A stretch of DNA of 64,000 nt from Pseudomonas simiae (lineage in GTDB: Bacteria > Pseudomonadota > Gammaproteobacteria > Pseudomonadales > Pseudomonadaceae), in the NCBI RefSeq assembly GCF_900111895.1, contig NZ_FOKB01000001.1, positions 124,001 through 188,000 on the forward strand, given 5' to 3'. Of the stretch, positions 8,010 through 15,754 are shown piece after piece. Position numbers and translations under genes: made by a program. Below the pieces are notes generated by a model. That model was not told the DNA's origin and ran no database searches. It worked only from the letters and a program-made list of their open reading frames with translations. Numbering within the stretch: position 1 is the stretch's first letter; every line of letters starts with the position of its first letter.

Positions 8010-9353
8010 CTACAGGCTTTCCAAAGTGTGTAACAACACCTTCACCTTGGTCAGCGACTCCTGGTACTCCGCTTCCCACTGCGAGTCCGCGACAATCCCG
8101 CCGCCCCCCCAGCAACATACCTGCCCATCCTTGACCAGCAGGCTGCGGATGGCGATGGAGCTGTCCATCTCGCCACGCACGTCCAGGTACACCAGCGAAC
8201 CGCAGTACAACCCGCGTCGCGTCGGCTCCAGCTCGTCGATGATCTGCATCGCGCGGATCTTCGGCGCGCCGGTGATGGAGCCGCCGGGAAAGCTGCCGGC
8301 GATGAGGTCGAGGGCGTCTTTGCCGTCGGCCAATTCGCCGATAACGCTGCTCACCAGGTGGTGCACGTTGGGGTAGCTTTCCAGGTTGAACAGTTCCGGC
8401 ACGCTCACCGAGCCGGTGCGGCAGGTGCGGCCGAGGTCGTTGCGCAGCAGGTCGACGATCATCAGGTTTTCGGCGCGGTCTTTGGGACTGGCCAGCAGTT
8501 CGGCGGCGTTGGCGGCGTCCTCTTCGGGCGTCAGACCGCGTGGGCGAGTGCCTTTGATGGGGCGGGTCTCGACGCGGCGCTCGCTGACATGCACGAAACG
8601 CTCGGGCGACAGGCTCAGCACCGCGCCGTTGTCCGGCAGGCTCTGGAACCCAGAGAACGGCGTCGGGCAGGCTTCGCGCAGGGCGCAGTAGGCGACCCAG
8701 GGATCGCCGACACACGACGCACGGAAGCGCTGGGCAAAGTTGACCTGGTAGCAGTCGCCGGCCTGGATGTAGTCCTGGATGCGCACGATTGCCTGGCGGT
8801 AGGCCTCACCGGTGAGGTCCGGGGCCATGGGGCCGTTAAGTTTGAAGGTCGCTGTGTTGTCGGCTACCGGCCGACCGAACAGGGTGATCAAGCGTTGCCG
8901 CTCTGTCTCCGCCAGTGCGGGATGAAACACAAGCTGGCTGGTCCGGGCCTGATGATCACTGATCAGCGCCCAGGCATACAGCCCGAAACGCGCATCCGGC
9001 AGGTGCAGATCGTCCACGGCAAGGTGTGGCATTTGCTCAAGGTGCCGGCCGAAGTCATAGCTCAAATAGCCGATCAGGCCACCGGCAAACGGCAGTTCAC
9101 ACCCGGTGGGCAGGTCTGCTTTCCCCAACTGGGTAAGGTTTTTCCGCAAGCGTTGCAGGAAATCACTACCACTTTCGTCAGGTGAAACCGTCAAGGTTGC
9201 ACGTGGCCAGGCACTCAGCACGTCATACCGCCCACGCTCGGCTGCCGGTCGCCCGCTATCCAGCAGCACCGCGCCAGGCGCGTGGCGAATCGCCGCAAAA
9301 TACTCGGCGGGGTTAGCCCGATAGGGCAGCGTATATACGGAGCAGGTCGACAT
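8010..9353 (-). CDS. pabB: Aminodeoxychorismate synthase component I
   Basis: This 447-residue enzyme converts chorismate with ammonia to 4-amino-4-deoxychorismate, the first step toward p-aminobenzoate and folate. The C-terminal chorismate-binding domain has the usual stretches QVNFAQRF, SLSPERF, RPIKGTRPRG, EDRAENLMIVDLLRNDLGR (here with KDRAENL) and GGSITGAPK. PIKGT, with Lys, is the form found in PabB rather than in TrpE. The length fits PabB (about 450) and no lyase domain is fused. It stands alone on the minus strand, with a 229-base gap on its downstream side before the higBA promoter. Confidence 0.93.
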   Translation of the reverse strand: MSTCSVYTLPYRANPAEYFAAIRHAPGAVLLDSGRPAAERGRYDVLSAWPRATLTVSPDESGSDFLQRLRKNLTQLGKADLPTGCELPFAGGLIGYLSYDFGRHLEQMPHLAVDDLHLPDARFGLYAWALISDHQARTSQLVFHPALAETERQRLITLFGRPVADNTATFKLNGPMAPDLTGEAYRQAIVRIQDYIQAGDCYQVNFAQRFRASCVGDPWVAYCALREACPTPFSGFQSLPDNGAVLSLSPERFVHVSERRVETRPIKGTRPRGLTPEEDAANAAELLASPKDRAENLMIVDLLRNDLGRTCRTGSVSVPELFNLESYPNVHHLVSSVIGELADGKDALDLIAGSFPGGSITGAPKIRAMQIIDELEPTRRGLYCGSLVYLDVRGEMDSSIAIRSLLVKDGQVCCWGGGGIVADSQWEAEYQESLTKVKVLLHTLESL

Positions 9354-9452
9354 GCGGGGTGGATCAGCTAATGGCGCGGGGGAGGGGATTGTAGTCCCCT
9401 GTAGGATTTGCTCCTAGAGGGGATGTCGGGGATAAGGCGATGAAAAGTCGCG

Positions 9453-10439
9453 TTAACCTTCTACGGGCGGAATATGCCCAAACATTTCCTGCGCAAACTT
9501 CACCCGCTCCTCCGGCGTTTCCGTCACGCCAGCGGCGTTCAGCTCTTCCAGCCGCGCCTCTACTGCATGAGTTCGCAGGGTCAAACCGCAGTCGTTGGCG
9601 ATCTGGATATTCAGCCCCGGCCGCGCATTCAGCTCAAGAATCAGCGGACCTTTTTCCTGGTCCAGCACCATGTCCACCCCGATGTACCCCAGCCCGCACA
9701 ACTCATAGCAACCCGCCGCAAGCTTCATGAACCCGTCCCAGTTGGGCAGTTGCACGCCATCCACCGCGTTGGTGGTGTCGGGGTGTTTGGTGATGATGTT
9801 GTTGAGCCAGGTGCCGCGCAGGGTCAGGCCCGTGGCGAGGTCCACACCCACGCCGATGGCGCCTTGGTGCAGGTTGGCCTTGCCGCCCGATTGACGGGTC
9901 GGCAAGCGCAGCATGGCCATCACCGGGTAGCCCATCAGCACGATAATGCGGATGTCCGGCACGCCTTCATAGCTGATGCTCTTGAAGATCTGGTCAGGCA
10001 CCACGCGGTACTCAATCAACGCGCGGTCGCGGTGGCCGCCGAGTGAATACAGGCCGGTGAGGATGCTGGATATCTGATGTTCGATCTCTTCGTGGCTGAT
10101 GATCTTGCCGGACACCGTTCGATAGCGCCCTTCAAAGCGGTCCGCCACCACCAGGATGCCGTCACCGCCGGCACCTTGCGCTGGTTTGATCACGAAATCG
10201 CTGCGCCCGCCGATGATCTCGTCGAGCTTGTCGATTTCCTTCTCGGTGGAAATCACCCCGTACATTTCCGGCACATGGATGCCGGCGGCCAGTGCGCGTT
10301 CCTTGGTGATGATCTTGTCATCCACGATGGGGTACAGGCTGCGCTTGTTGTACTTGAGCACGTAGTCGGCATTACGCCGGTTGATGCCCATGATTCCCCG
10401 CGCTTCCAGCGCCTTCCAGGTCTTCCAGAAACCGAACAT
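9453..10439 (-). CDS. Alpha-L-glutamate ligase-like ATP-grasp protein (RimK-related)
   Basis: The 328-residue protein is an ATP-grasp ligase related to RimK and cyanophycin or glutathione ligases. The lid and nucleotide-binding stretches are FVIKPAQGAGGDGILV (about residues 83-98), and the metal-binding LILELNARPGLNIQIAN lies near the C-terminus. Such enzymes join an amino acid to a carboxylate through an acyl phosphate. It is the last gene of a three-gene operon and shares one base with the preceding stop (TAATG), so it is translationally coupled. The partners suggest that it modifies an envelope peptide or protein that the retropepsin-like protein binds or cuts; the true substrate is not evident from sequence. 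Confidence 0.88.
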   Translation of the reverse strand: MFGFWKTWKALEARGIMGINRRNADYVLKYNKRSLYPIVDDKIITKERALAAGIHVPEMYGVISTEKEIDKLDEIIGGRSDFVIKPAQGAGGDGILVVADRFEGRYRTVSGKIISHEEIEHQISSILTGLYSLGGHRDRALIEYRVVPDQIFKSISYEGVPDIRIIVLMGYPVMAMLRLPTRQSGGKANLHQGAIGVGVDLATGLTLRGTWLNNIITKHPDTTNAVDGVQLPNWDGFMKLAAGCYELCGLGYIGVDMVLDQEKGPLILELNARPGLNIQIANDCGLTLRTHAVEARLEELNAAGVTETPEERVKFAQEMFGHIPPVEG

Positions 10440-11971
10440 TACTGGTCAGCCTTCAAGAAGGCCTTGAAACGCACCAGCTCGGTCAAGCGGTAGCCGCGAT
10501 AACGACCCATGGCCAGCATGAAGCCCACCAAAATCAGCAGGATGGCCGGGAAGGTGAATACAAAGTAGATCAGCTCCGGCACGCTCATGATCAGGTGCGC
10601 CAGGGACGCGGCGAACAGCGTGCCAATCGCCACCTTCAGCGCATGGTTGGCGCCACGCTCTTCCCAGGTGATCGACAGGCGTTCGATGGTCATGGTCAAG
10701 ATCACCATCGGGAACAGCGCCACCGACAGCCCGCGCTCCAGCCCCAGTTTATGGCTGAACAGGCTGATGGCCGCGATCAGCACTACCACGAACGTCAGCA
10801 CCACCGACAGCCTTGGCAGCATCTGCAGCTTCAAGTGTTCCAGGTACGACCTGAGGGACAGCCCCAGCGCCGTGATAATCGTAAACAGCACAATCCCGAA
10901 GCCCAGTTGCGTCTCCCGGAACGCCAGGGCGATCAGCACCGGCGTGAACGTGCCCAGGGTCTGCAAGCCGATCAGGTTGCGCAGGACCAGGATCACCAGC
11001 ACGCCGATCGGGATCATCACCATGATCATGAAGGTCTGCTGGGTTTGCAGCGGCAGGCCATACAGCGAGTATTCGAGGAAGTTGGCGTCGGTGTTCTCGT
11101 CGGTCAGCTTGGCCAGGCGAATGGCGTTCATCTCGCTGTTGTTCAGGCTGAAGGTTACCGTGGCTTTCTTGCCGCCATCGACGGTGATCAGGTTTTCATC
11201 GCCGGTCCACCACAGCAGGCGGTCGGCGGGCAGGCCTTGTTCGCCGGTTTCCGGGTTGAAGTACAGCCAGTCATTGCCGTTGAAGCTGCGCAGCCACAGT
11301 TCCGGGGTTTGCGGCTGGTCGGCGACCAGGCGGATGGTGTGGACCTTTTCCACCGGCACGTGGGCGATGGACAGCAGCAACTCGACGATCTTGGCCTTGT
11401 GCGGCGTAGACGGATCGCCCGCCAGCAACAGCTTCACGTTGTCATCGTTGAGGTTGTTGGTGCGCTTGATGGCTTCGCTGATAAACGTCTCGACGTCGGC
11501 CGAGTGCTGGCGGATCGGCGCCAGCAGGGCTTCGGCAGCGATCTTTTCCGGGCCTTCCACGGCAATGCTGTCGCGGAAGGTCGGGCCCTTGATCTTGACC
11601 TTTTCACCGCTGTAACGCTTGGTGAGGACCAGGCGGTAATACAGGGTCTGGTTGCCCTTGGCGCGGCGGGCCGACCAGGTCACCTTGCGGTTGCCATCGG
11701 TGCGGTTGACGCTCACGCCGTAGTTGTTCGAGATGAAGCTCTCGTTGAGGCTGACGAAGTCGCGGCTCAGGGGCGGCACGAACATCTGGATCTTCACCGG
11801 GTCTTTCGGGCTGGCGACGAACTCGACCTTGGCGTCGATGTTCCACAAGTCGTCGGTGGCGTCCTCGGTGACGGGGATCCCCAGCACGAAGATCTGGTAA
11901 GCGGTGACCGAAATACCCAGCACCACCAGGATGGCGATCAGGATTTTCAGGTGCAGGGTCAGAGAGCGCAT
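10439..11971 (-). CDS. Inactive transglutaminase domain fused to seven-helix membrane region
   Basis: The 510-residue protein starts with an N-terminal signal-anchor helix (residues 7-29), then a large periplasmic region of about 290 residues with a transglutaminase-like fold, followed by a C-terminal block of six or seven hydrophobic segments (about residues 310-500, including FGIVLFTIITALGLSLRSYLEHLKLQMLPRLSVV). The family is known as inactive because the Cys-His-Asp triad of transglutaminases is not kept; the region here has no cysteine in it. It sits between the retropepsin-like and the ATP-grasp genes with gaps of five bases and an overlap of one. It is likely the membrane platform of the set. 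Confidence 0.87.
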   Translation of the reverse strand: MRSLTLHLKILIAILVVLGISVTAYQIFVLGIPVTEDATDDLWNIDAKVEFVASPKDPVKIQMFVPPLSRDFVSLNESFISNNYGVSVNRTDGNRKVTWSARRAKGNQTLYYRLVLTKRYSGEKVKIKGPTFRDSIAVEGPEKIAAEALLAPIRQHSADVETFISEAIKRTNNLNDDNVKLLLAGDPSTPHKAKIVELLLSIAHVPVEKVHTIRLVADQPQTPELWLRSFNGNDWLYFNPETGEQGLPADRLLWWTGDENLITVDGGKKATVTFSLNNSEMNAIRLAKLTDENTDANFLEYSLYGLPLQTQQTFMIMVMIPIGVLVILVLRNLIGLQTLGTFTPVLIALAFRETQLGFGIVLFTIITALGLSLRSYLEHLKLQMLPRLSVVLTFVVVLIAAISLFSHKLGLERGLSVALFPMVILTMTIERLSITWEERGANHALKVAIGTLFAASLAHLIMSVPELIYFVFTFPAILLILVGFMLAMGRYRGYRLTELVRFKAFLKADQ

Positions 11972-11976
11972 TCGGT

Positions 11977-12513
11977 TTACTCGGCGGTATGAGCGTCGGC
12001 GGCGCAGGCGGGTTTGCCTGCTGCGTATTTAAGACTGGGGTCGACCAGCGCATCAAAGCGTTTCAGCGCTTCGGAGCCGATCAGCAGCGGGTATTGGAAA
12101 GCGCTGCGGTCAGTCAAGTTCACTTCGATGCTGCGTAAAGCAGTGCCCATGCAGATATCCAGGGCAATCACCGGACGGGCGGTGTAGTTCTTGTCCTCAT
12201 CGGGGTCGTAGTCACCGGCGCGGCGCTTGATCTTGCTGACGCGGGCCAGGGGGCGTTCGATGGGGTGGGAATGGGCGGTGTCGATGGCCAGGTAGAAGCG
12301 CACCCAGGATTCGCCGTTGCGCTTGAAGCGCTTGATATCACGGGCACTGAGGGAGGCGGTCTTGGCACCGGTGTCCAGTTTGGCGGCGACTTCCAGGTCG
12401 ATCCCGGCCAGTTGGGCATATTCGTTGAGGCCATACACGGTCTTCTCGGCGGCAACGCCAAGGCCCGGTGCGGTCAGGAGGCAAGTCAATAAAAGGAAGG
12501 GCTTGAGTCTCAT
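11977..12513 (-). CDS. Periplasmic retropepsin-like aspartic protease (ATP-dependent zinc protease family name)
   Basis: This 178-residue protein has a signal peptide (residues 1-22, ending GVAA|EKT) and a single retropepsin-like domain. The catalytic motif is LDTGAKTASL, with the Asp-Thr-Gly of aspartic proteases, and NLTDRSAFQYPLLIGSEAL supplies the flap-side strand. A single DTG per chain means it must work as a homodimer if active. The database label 'zinc protease' is historical, and no zinc motif is seen. It heads the three-gene operon with the transglutaminase-like membrane protein and the ATP-grasp ligase. Related proteins are widespread in gammaproteobacteria next to the same two genes. 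Confidence 0.85.
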   Translation of the reverse strand: MRLKPFLLLTCLLTAPGLGVAAEKTVYGLNEYAQLAGIDLEVAAKLDTGAKTASLSARDIKRFKRNGESWVRFYLAIDTAHSHPIERPLARVSKIKRRAGDYDPDEDKNYTARPVIALDICMGTALRSIEVNLTDRSAFQYPLLIGSEALKRFDALVDPSLKYAAGKPACAADAHTAE

Positions 12514-12700
12514 AAATCCCGAGGCGGTGCAGTGCGATGTTCAATTCAAGGCGACTGGCATTACTGCGCAAGCTCCCTCGTGCGCCGTTTCATCTCGCGA
12601 TGTCAGGCAAAAGTGGCGTGCATTCTAACATGATGCTTTTTTGGCGCCAGCGCTGGCAGGCGGCCATGCTCTGGAAGAGTGCAACAGCGGTTATTAGACG

Positions 12701-12785
12701 ATTGTCGACAATGTGCATTTATTCTTTGACTATCCAGGGCTGATTGGCTAGTTTTTGCGGCATTGCTTTTAAAGGTGTCGACAAT
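12701..12785 (+). promoter_or_regulatory. Two TGTCGACA operators upstream of the prp operon
   Basis: A perfect 12-base palindrome, ATTGTCGACAAT, lies at 12701-12712, and a second copy, GTGTCGACAAT, at 12775-12785 ends directly at the regulator's ATG. The 74-base spacing places one at the promoter and one over the ribosome binding site. Matching sites at both places suggest that the GntR regulator represses its own operon. Confidence 0.65.
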
Positions 12786-13496
12786 ATGCTGGATCAGCTG
12801 GAATCCCCAGTGGTGGCGCAAGACGATTCCCAGACCATGTCCGAGAACGTCTTCCGGCGTATCCAGGCCGCCATCGTCAAGGGTGAGATCGCGCCCGGCA
12901 GCAAGATTTCCGAGCCGGAACTGGCGCGCACCTACGGCATCAGCCGTGGGCCGCTGCGCGAGGCGATTCACCGCCTGGAAGGCCAGCGCCTGCTGGTGCG
13001 CGTGCCGCATGTCGGCGCGCGCGTGGTTTCGTTAAGCCATGCCGAGCTGGTCGAACTCTATGAAATCCGCGAATCCCTCGAAGGCATGGCCTGTCGCCTG
13101 GCCGCCGAGCGCATGACCGACGCGGAAATCGAAGAGCTGCGCCAGGTGCTGCACACCCACGAACGCGACGAAGCCTTCCAGGCCGGCCTCGGTTATTACC
13201 AGCAGGAAGGTGACTTCGACTTTCATTACCGGATCATTCAAGGCGCCGGTAACCGTACTCTGACCCAAATGCTCTGCGGCGAGCTGTACCAATTGGTGCG
13301 CATGTACCGCATCCAGTTTTCCGCCACCCCCAATCGTCCACGCCAGGCCTTTGCCGAGCACCACCGCATTCTTGACGCGATTGCCGATCGCGACGGTGAA
13401 CTGGCCGAACTGTTGATGCGCCGGCATATCGGCGCGTCAAAACGCAACATTGCCCGTCACTTCCCGGACGGTACTGCCCAATCACGAGGTGAATGA
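12786..13496 (+). CDS. GntR-family (FCD) regulator of the methylcitrate operon
   Basis: The 236-residue protein has an N-terminal GntR winged helix (about residues 20-85, with [23 protein letters not shown] and [15 protein letters not shown]) and a C-terminal FCD effector domain with metal-binding His residues in FDFHYRIIQ and AFAEHHRIL. The start at 12786 follows AAAGGTG. The stop overlaps the first ATG of prpB, so it is the first gene of the prp operon. In Pseudomonas this regulator takes the place held by the sigma-54 activator PrpR in enteric bacteria; the likely effector is 2-methylcitrate or 2-methylisocitrate, by analogy. Confidence 0.9.
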   Translation: MLDQLESPVVAQDDSQTMSENVFRRIQAAIVKGEIAPGSKISEPELARTYGISRGPLREAIHRLEGQRLLVRVPHVGARVVSLSHAELVELYEIRESLEGMACRLAAERMTDAEIEELRQVLHTHERDEAFQAGLGYYQQEGDFDFHYRIIQGAGNRTLTQMLCGELYQLVRMYRIQFSATPNRPRQAFAEHHRILDAIADRDGELAELLMRRHIGASKRNIARHFPDGTAQSRGE

Positions 13497-14389
13497 TGAG
13501 TTCCAATAATAAGACGACTCCAGGCCAGCGTTTTCGTGACGCGGTCGCCAGCGAGCATCCTTTGCAGGTGGTCGGTGCGATCAACGCCAACCACGCTCTG
13601 CTGGCCAAACGCGCCGGGTTCAAGGCGATCTACCTGTCGGGTGGCGGCGTAGCTGCCGGTTCCCTCGGCGTGCCGGACCTGGGCATTACCGGCCTGGATG
13701 ACGTGCTGACCGACGTACGCCGCATCACCGACGTGTGCGACCTGCCGCTGCTGGTGGACGTCGACACCGGCTTCGGCTCCTCGGCGTTCAACGTGGCGCG
13801 CACCGTCAAGTCGATGATCAAGTTCGGCGCGGCTGCGATCCATATCGAAGATCAGGTGGGCGCCAAGCGCTGCGGTCACCGTCCGAACAAGGAAATCGTG
13901 TCCCAGCAGGAAATGGTCGACCGCATCAAGGCCGCCGTGGATGCGCGCACCGATGACAGCTTCGTGATCATGGCGCGCACCGATGCCCTGGCCGTCGAAG
14001 GTTTGGAATCAGCCCTGGAGCGCGCCGCCGCCTGCATCGAGGCCGGCGCCGACATGGTATTCCCGGAAGCCATCACTGAACTTGAGATGTACAAGCTGTT
14101 CGCGTCCCGTGTGAAAGCGCCAATCCTGGCCAACATCACCGAGTTCGGCGCCACGCCGCTGTACACCACCGAACAGTTGAAATCTGCCGATGTTTCCATC
14201 GTGCTGTACCCGCTCTCGGCCTTCCGCGCCATGAACAAGGCCGCCGAAAACGTCTACACCGCGATCCGTCGCGACGGCACCCAACAGAATGTGATCGACA
14301 CCATGCAAACCCGCATGGAGCTTTACGATCGCATCGATTACCACACCTTCGAGCAAAAGCTCGACGCGCTGTTTGCAGCCAAGAAGTAA
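13496..14389 (+). CDS. prpB: Methylisocitrate lyase
   Basis: This 297-residue enzyme cleaves 2-methylisocitrate into pyruvate and succinate, the last step of the methylcitrate cycle. The catalytic KRCGH stretch with its Cys near residue 126, [10 protein letters not shown] for Mg binding and [14 protein letters not shown] are all present. The [10 protein letters not shown] form and the size separate it from isocitrate lyase (about 430-530 residues). GAGG lies six bases before the second of two adjacent ATGs, which I take as the start; the first, at 13493, overlaps the regulator's stop codon. Translation is probably coupled to the regulator. Confidence 0.95.
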   Translation: MSSNNKTTPGQRFRDAVASEHPLQVVGAINANHALLAKRAGFKAIYLSGGGVAAGSLGVPDLGITGLDDVLTDVRRITDVCDLPLLVDVDTGFGSSAFNVARTVKSMIKFGAAAIHIEDQVGAKRCGHRPNKEIVSQQEMVDRIKAAVDARTDDSFVIMARTDALAVEGLESALERAAACIEAGADMVFPEAITELEMYKLFASRVKAPILANITEFGATPLYTTEQLKSADVSIVLYPLSAFRAMNKAAENVYTAIRRDGTQQNVIDTMQTRMELYDRIDYHTFEQKLDALFAAKK

Positions 14390-14429
14390 CAAACAGCCTC
14401 CCTAATAAATTCAAGATTGGAGAACCGAC

Positions 14430-15557
14430 ATGGCTGAAGCAAAAGTATTGAGTGGGGCCGGCCTGCGCGGCCAGGTGGCCGGGCAGACCGCATTGTCCAC
14501 CGTGGGCCAGGCCGGTGCCGGCCTGACCTATCGCGGCTATGACGTGCGCGAACTGGCCGCCGATGCGCAGTTTGAGGAAGTCGCCTACTTGCTGCTGTAC
14601 GGCGAATTGCCGACCCAGACCGAACTGGCCGCCTACAGCGCCAAGCTGAGCAAGCTGCGCGACCTGCCGCAAGCGCTGAAGGAAGTCCTGGAACGCATCC
14701 CCGCCGACGCCCACCCGATGGACGTGATGCGCACCGGTTGTTCGTTCCTGGGCAACATCGAACCTGAGAAAGACTTCAGTGTGCAGCGCGACGTCACCGA
14801 CCGCCTGCTGGCCGCTTTCCCGGCGATCATGTGCTACTGGTACCGCTTCAGCCACGACGGCAAACGCATCGACTGCGTGACCGACGAGCCTTCCATCGGC
14901 GGCCACTTCCTGCACCTGCTGCACGGCAAGAAGCCGAGCGAGTTGCACGTCAAGGTCATGAACGTATCGTTGATCCTCTACGCGGAACACGAATTCAACG
15001 CCTCGACCTTTACCGCGCGGGTGTGTGCTTCGACCCTGTCCGACCTGTATTCCTGCGTCACTGCCGCTATCGGCTCCCTGCGTGGCCCGCTGCACGGCGG
15101 CGCCAACGAAGCGGCGATGGAGATGATCGAGCGCTTCTCATCCGCTGAAGAAGCGGTCGAAGGCACTCTCGGCATGCTGGCGCGCAAGGACAAGATCATG
15201 GGCTTCGGCCACGCGATCTACAAAGACAGCGACCCGCGTAATGAAGTGATCAAAGGCTGGTCGAAAAAACTCGCTGACGAGGTGGGTGACAAGGTGCTGT
15301 TCCCGGTCTCTGAAGCCATCGACAAGACCATGTGGGAACAGAAAAAACTGTTCCCCAATGCCGACTTCTACCATGCCTCGGCATACCACTTCATGGGTAT
15401 CCCGACCAAGCTGTTCACCCCGATCTTCGTCTGCTCACGCCTCACCGGCTGGGCCGCGCATGTATTCGAACAGCGCGCCAACAATCGCATCATCCGTCCA
15501 AGCGCCGAATACACCGGCGTAGAGCAGCGCAAGTTCGTGCCAATCGAACGTCGCTGA
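14430..15557 (+). CDS. prpC: 2-Methylcitrate synthase
   Basis: The 375-residue protein condenses propionyl-CoA with oxaloacetate to 2-methylcitrate. It is a short, citrate-synthase-fold enzyme with catalytic histidines in GGANEA-preceding PLHGGA and in GFGHAIYKDSDPR, and Asp in the C-terminal half. The N-terminal start KVLSGAGLRGQVAGQTALSTV is that of PrpC rather than of GltA, which is about 430 residues long. The start follows TTGGAG. The gap to prpB is 40 bases, and a REP pair follows in the 197-base gap before acnD. Confidence 0.95.
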   Translation: MAEAKVLSGAGLRGQVAGQTALSTVGQAGAGLTYRGYDVRELAADAQFEEVAYLLLYGELPTQTELAAYSAKLSKLRDLPQALKEVLERIPADAHPMDVMRTGCSFLGNIEPEKDFSVQRDVTDRLLAAFPAIMCYWYRFSHDGKRIDCVTDEPSIGGHFLHLLHGKKPSELHVKVMNVSLILYAEHEFNASTFTARVCASTLSDLYSCVTAAIGSLRGPLHGGANEAAMEMIERFSSAEEAVEGTLGMLARKDKIMGFGHAIYKDSDPRNEVIKGWSKKLADEVGDKVLFPVSEAIDKTMWEQKKLFPNADFYHASAYHFMGIPTKLFTPIFVCSRLTGWAAHVFEQRANNRIIRPSAEYTGVEQRKFVPIERR

Positions 15558-15598
15558 ATGGAGAAACCGCTGATCCCGGGGTGAAACCGGATCAAAAA

Positions 15599-15688
15599 TG
15601 TGGGAGCGGGCTTGCTCGCGAAAGCGGTGTGTCATTCAACACACATGGCGACTGTTAAACCGCTTTCGCGAGCAAGCCCGCTCCCACC
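15599..15688. repeat. REP pair (REPIN) inside the prp operon
   Basis: Two facing REP copies with cores GTGGGAGCGGGCTTGCTCGCGA and an extended pairing of AAGCGG with CCGCTT enclose a short loop. Unlike the others it lies between two genes of one operon, prpC and acnD, where a stable stem could change relative transcript levels. Confidence 0.92.
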
Positions 15689-15754
15689 TTTTGATCGCAT
15701 TCCCTCCCAGGATCCGTGGGCTCCTTTTGCAACCACCGTGACCGAGTCCTGACG

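Noticed and set aside
7651..8376. A 241-codon plus-strand frame spanning higB, its promoter and the end of pabB
   Set aside because: It overlaps two real genes on the other strand and begins inside the higB gene.
10595..11992. A 465-codon plus-strand frame opposite the transglutaminase-like gene
   Set aside because: Its Gln/Arg/His-rich composition is that of an antisense frame of a membrane protein gene.
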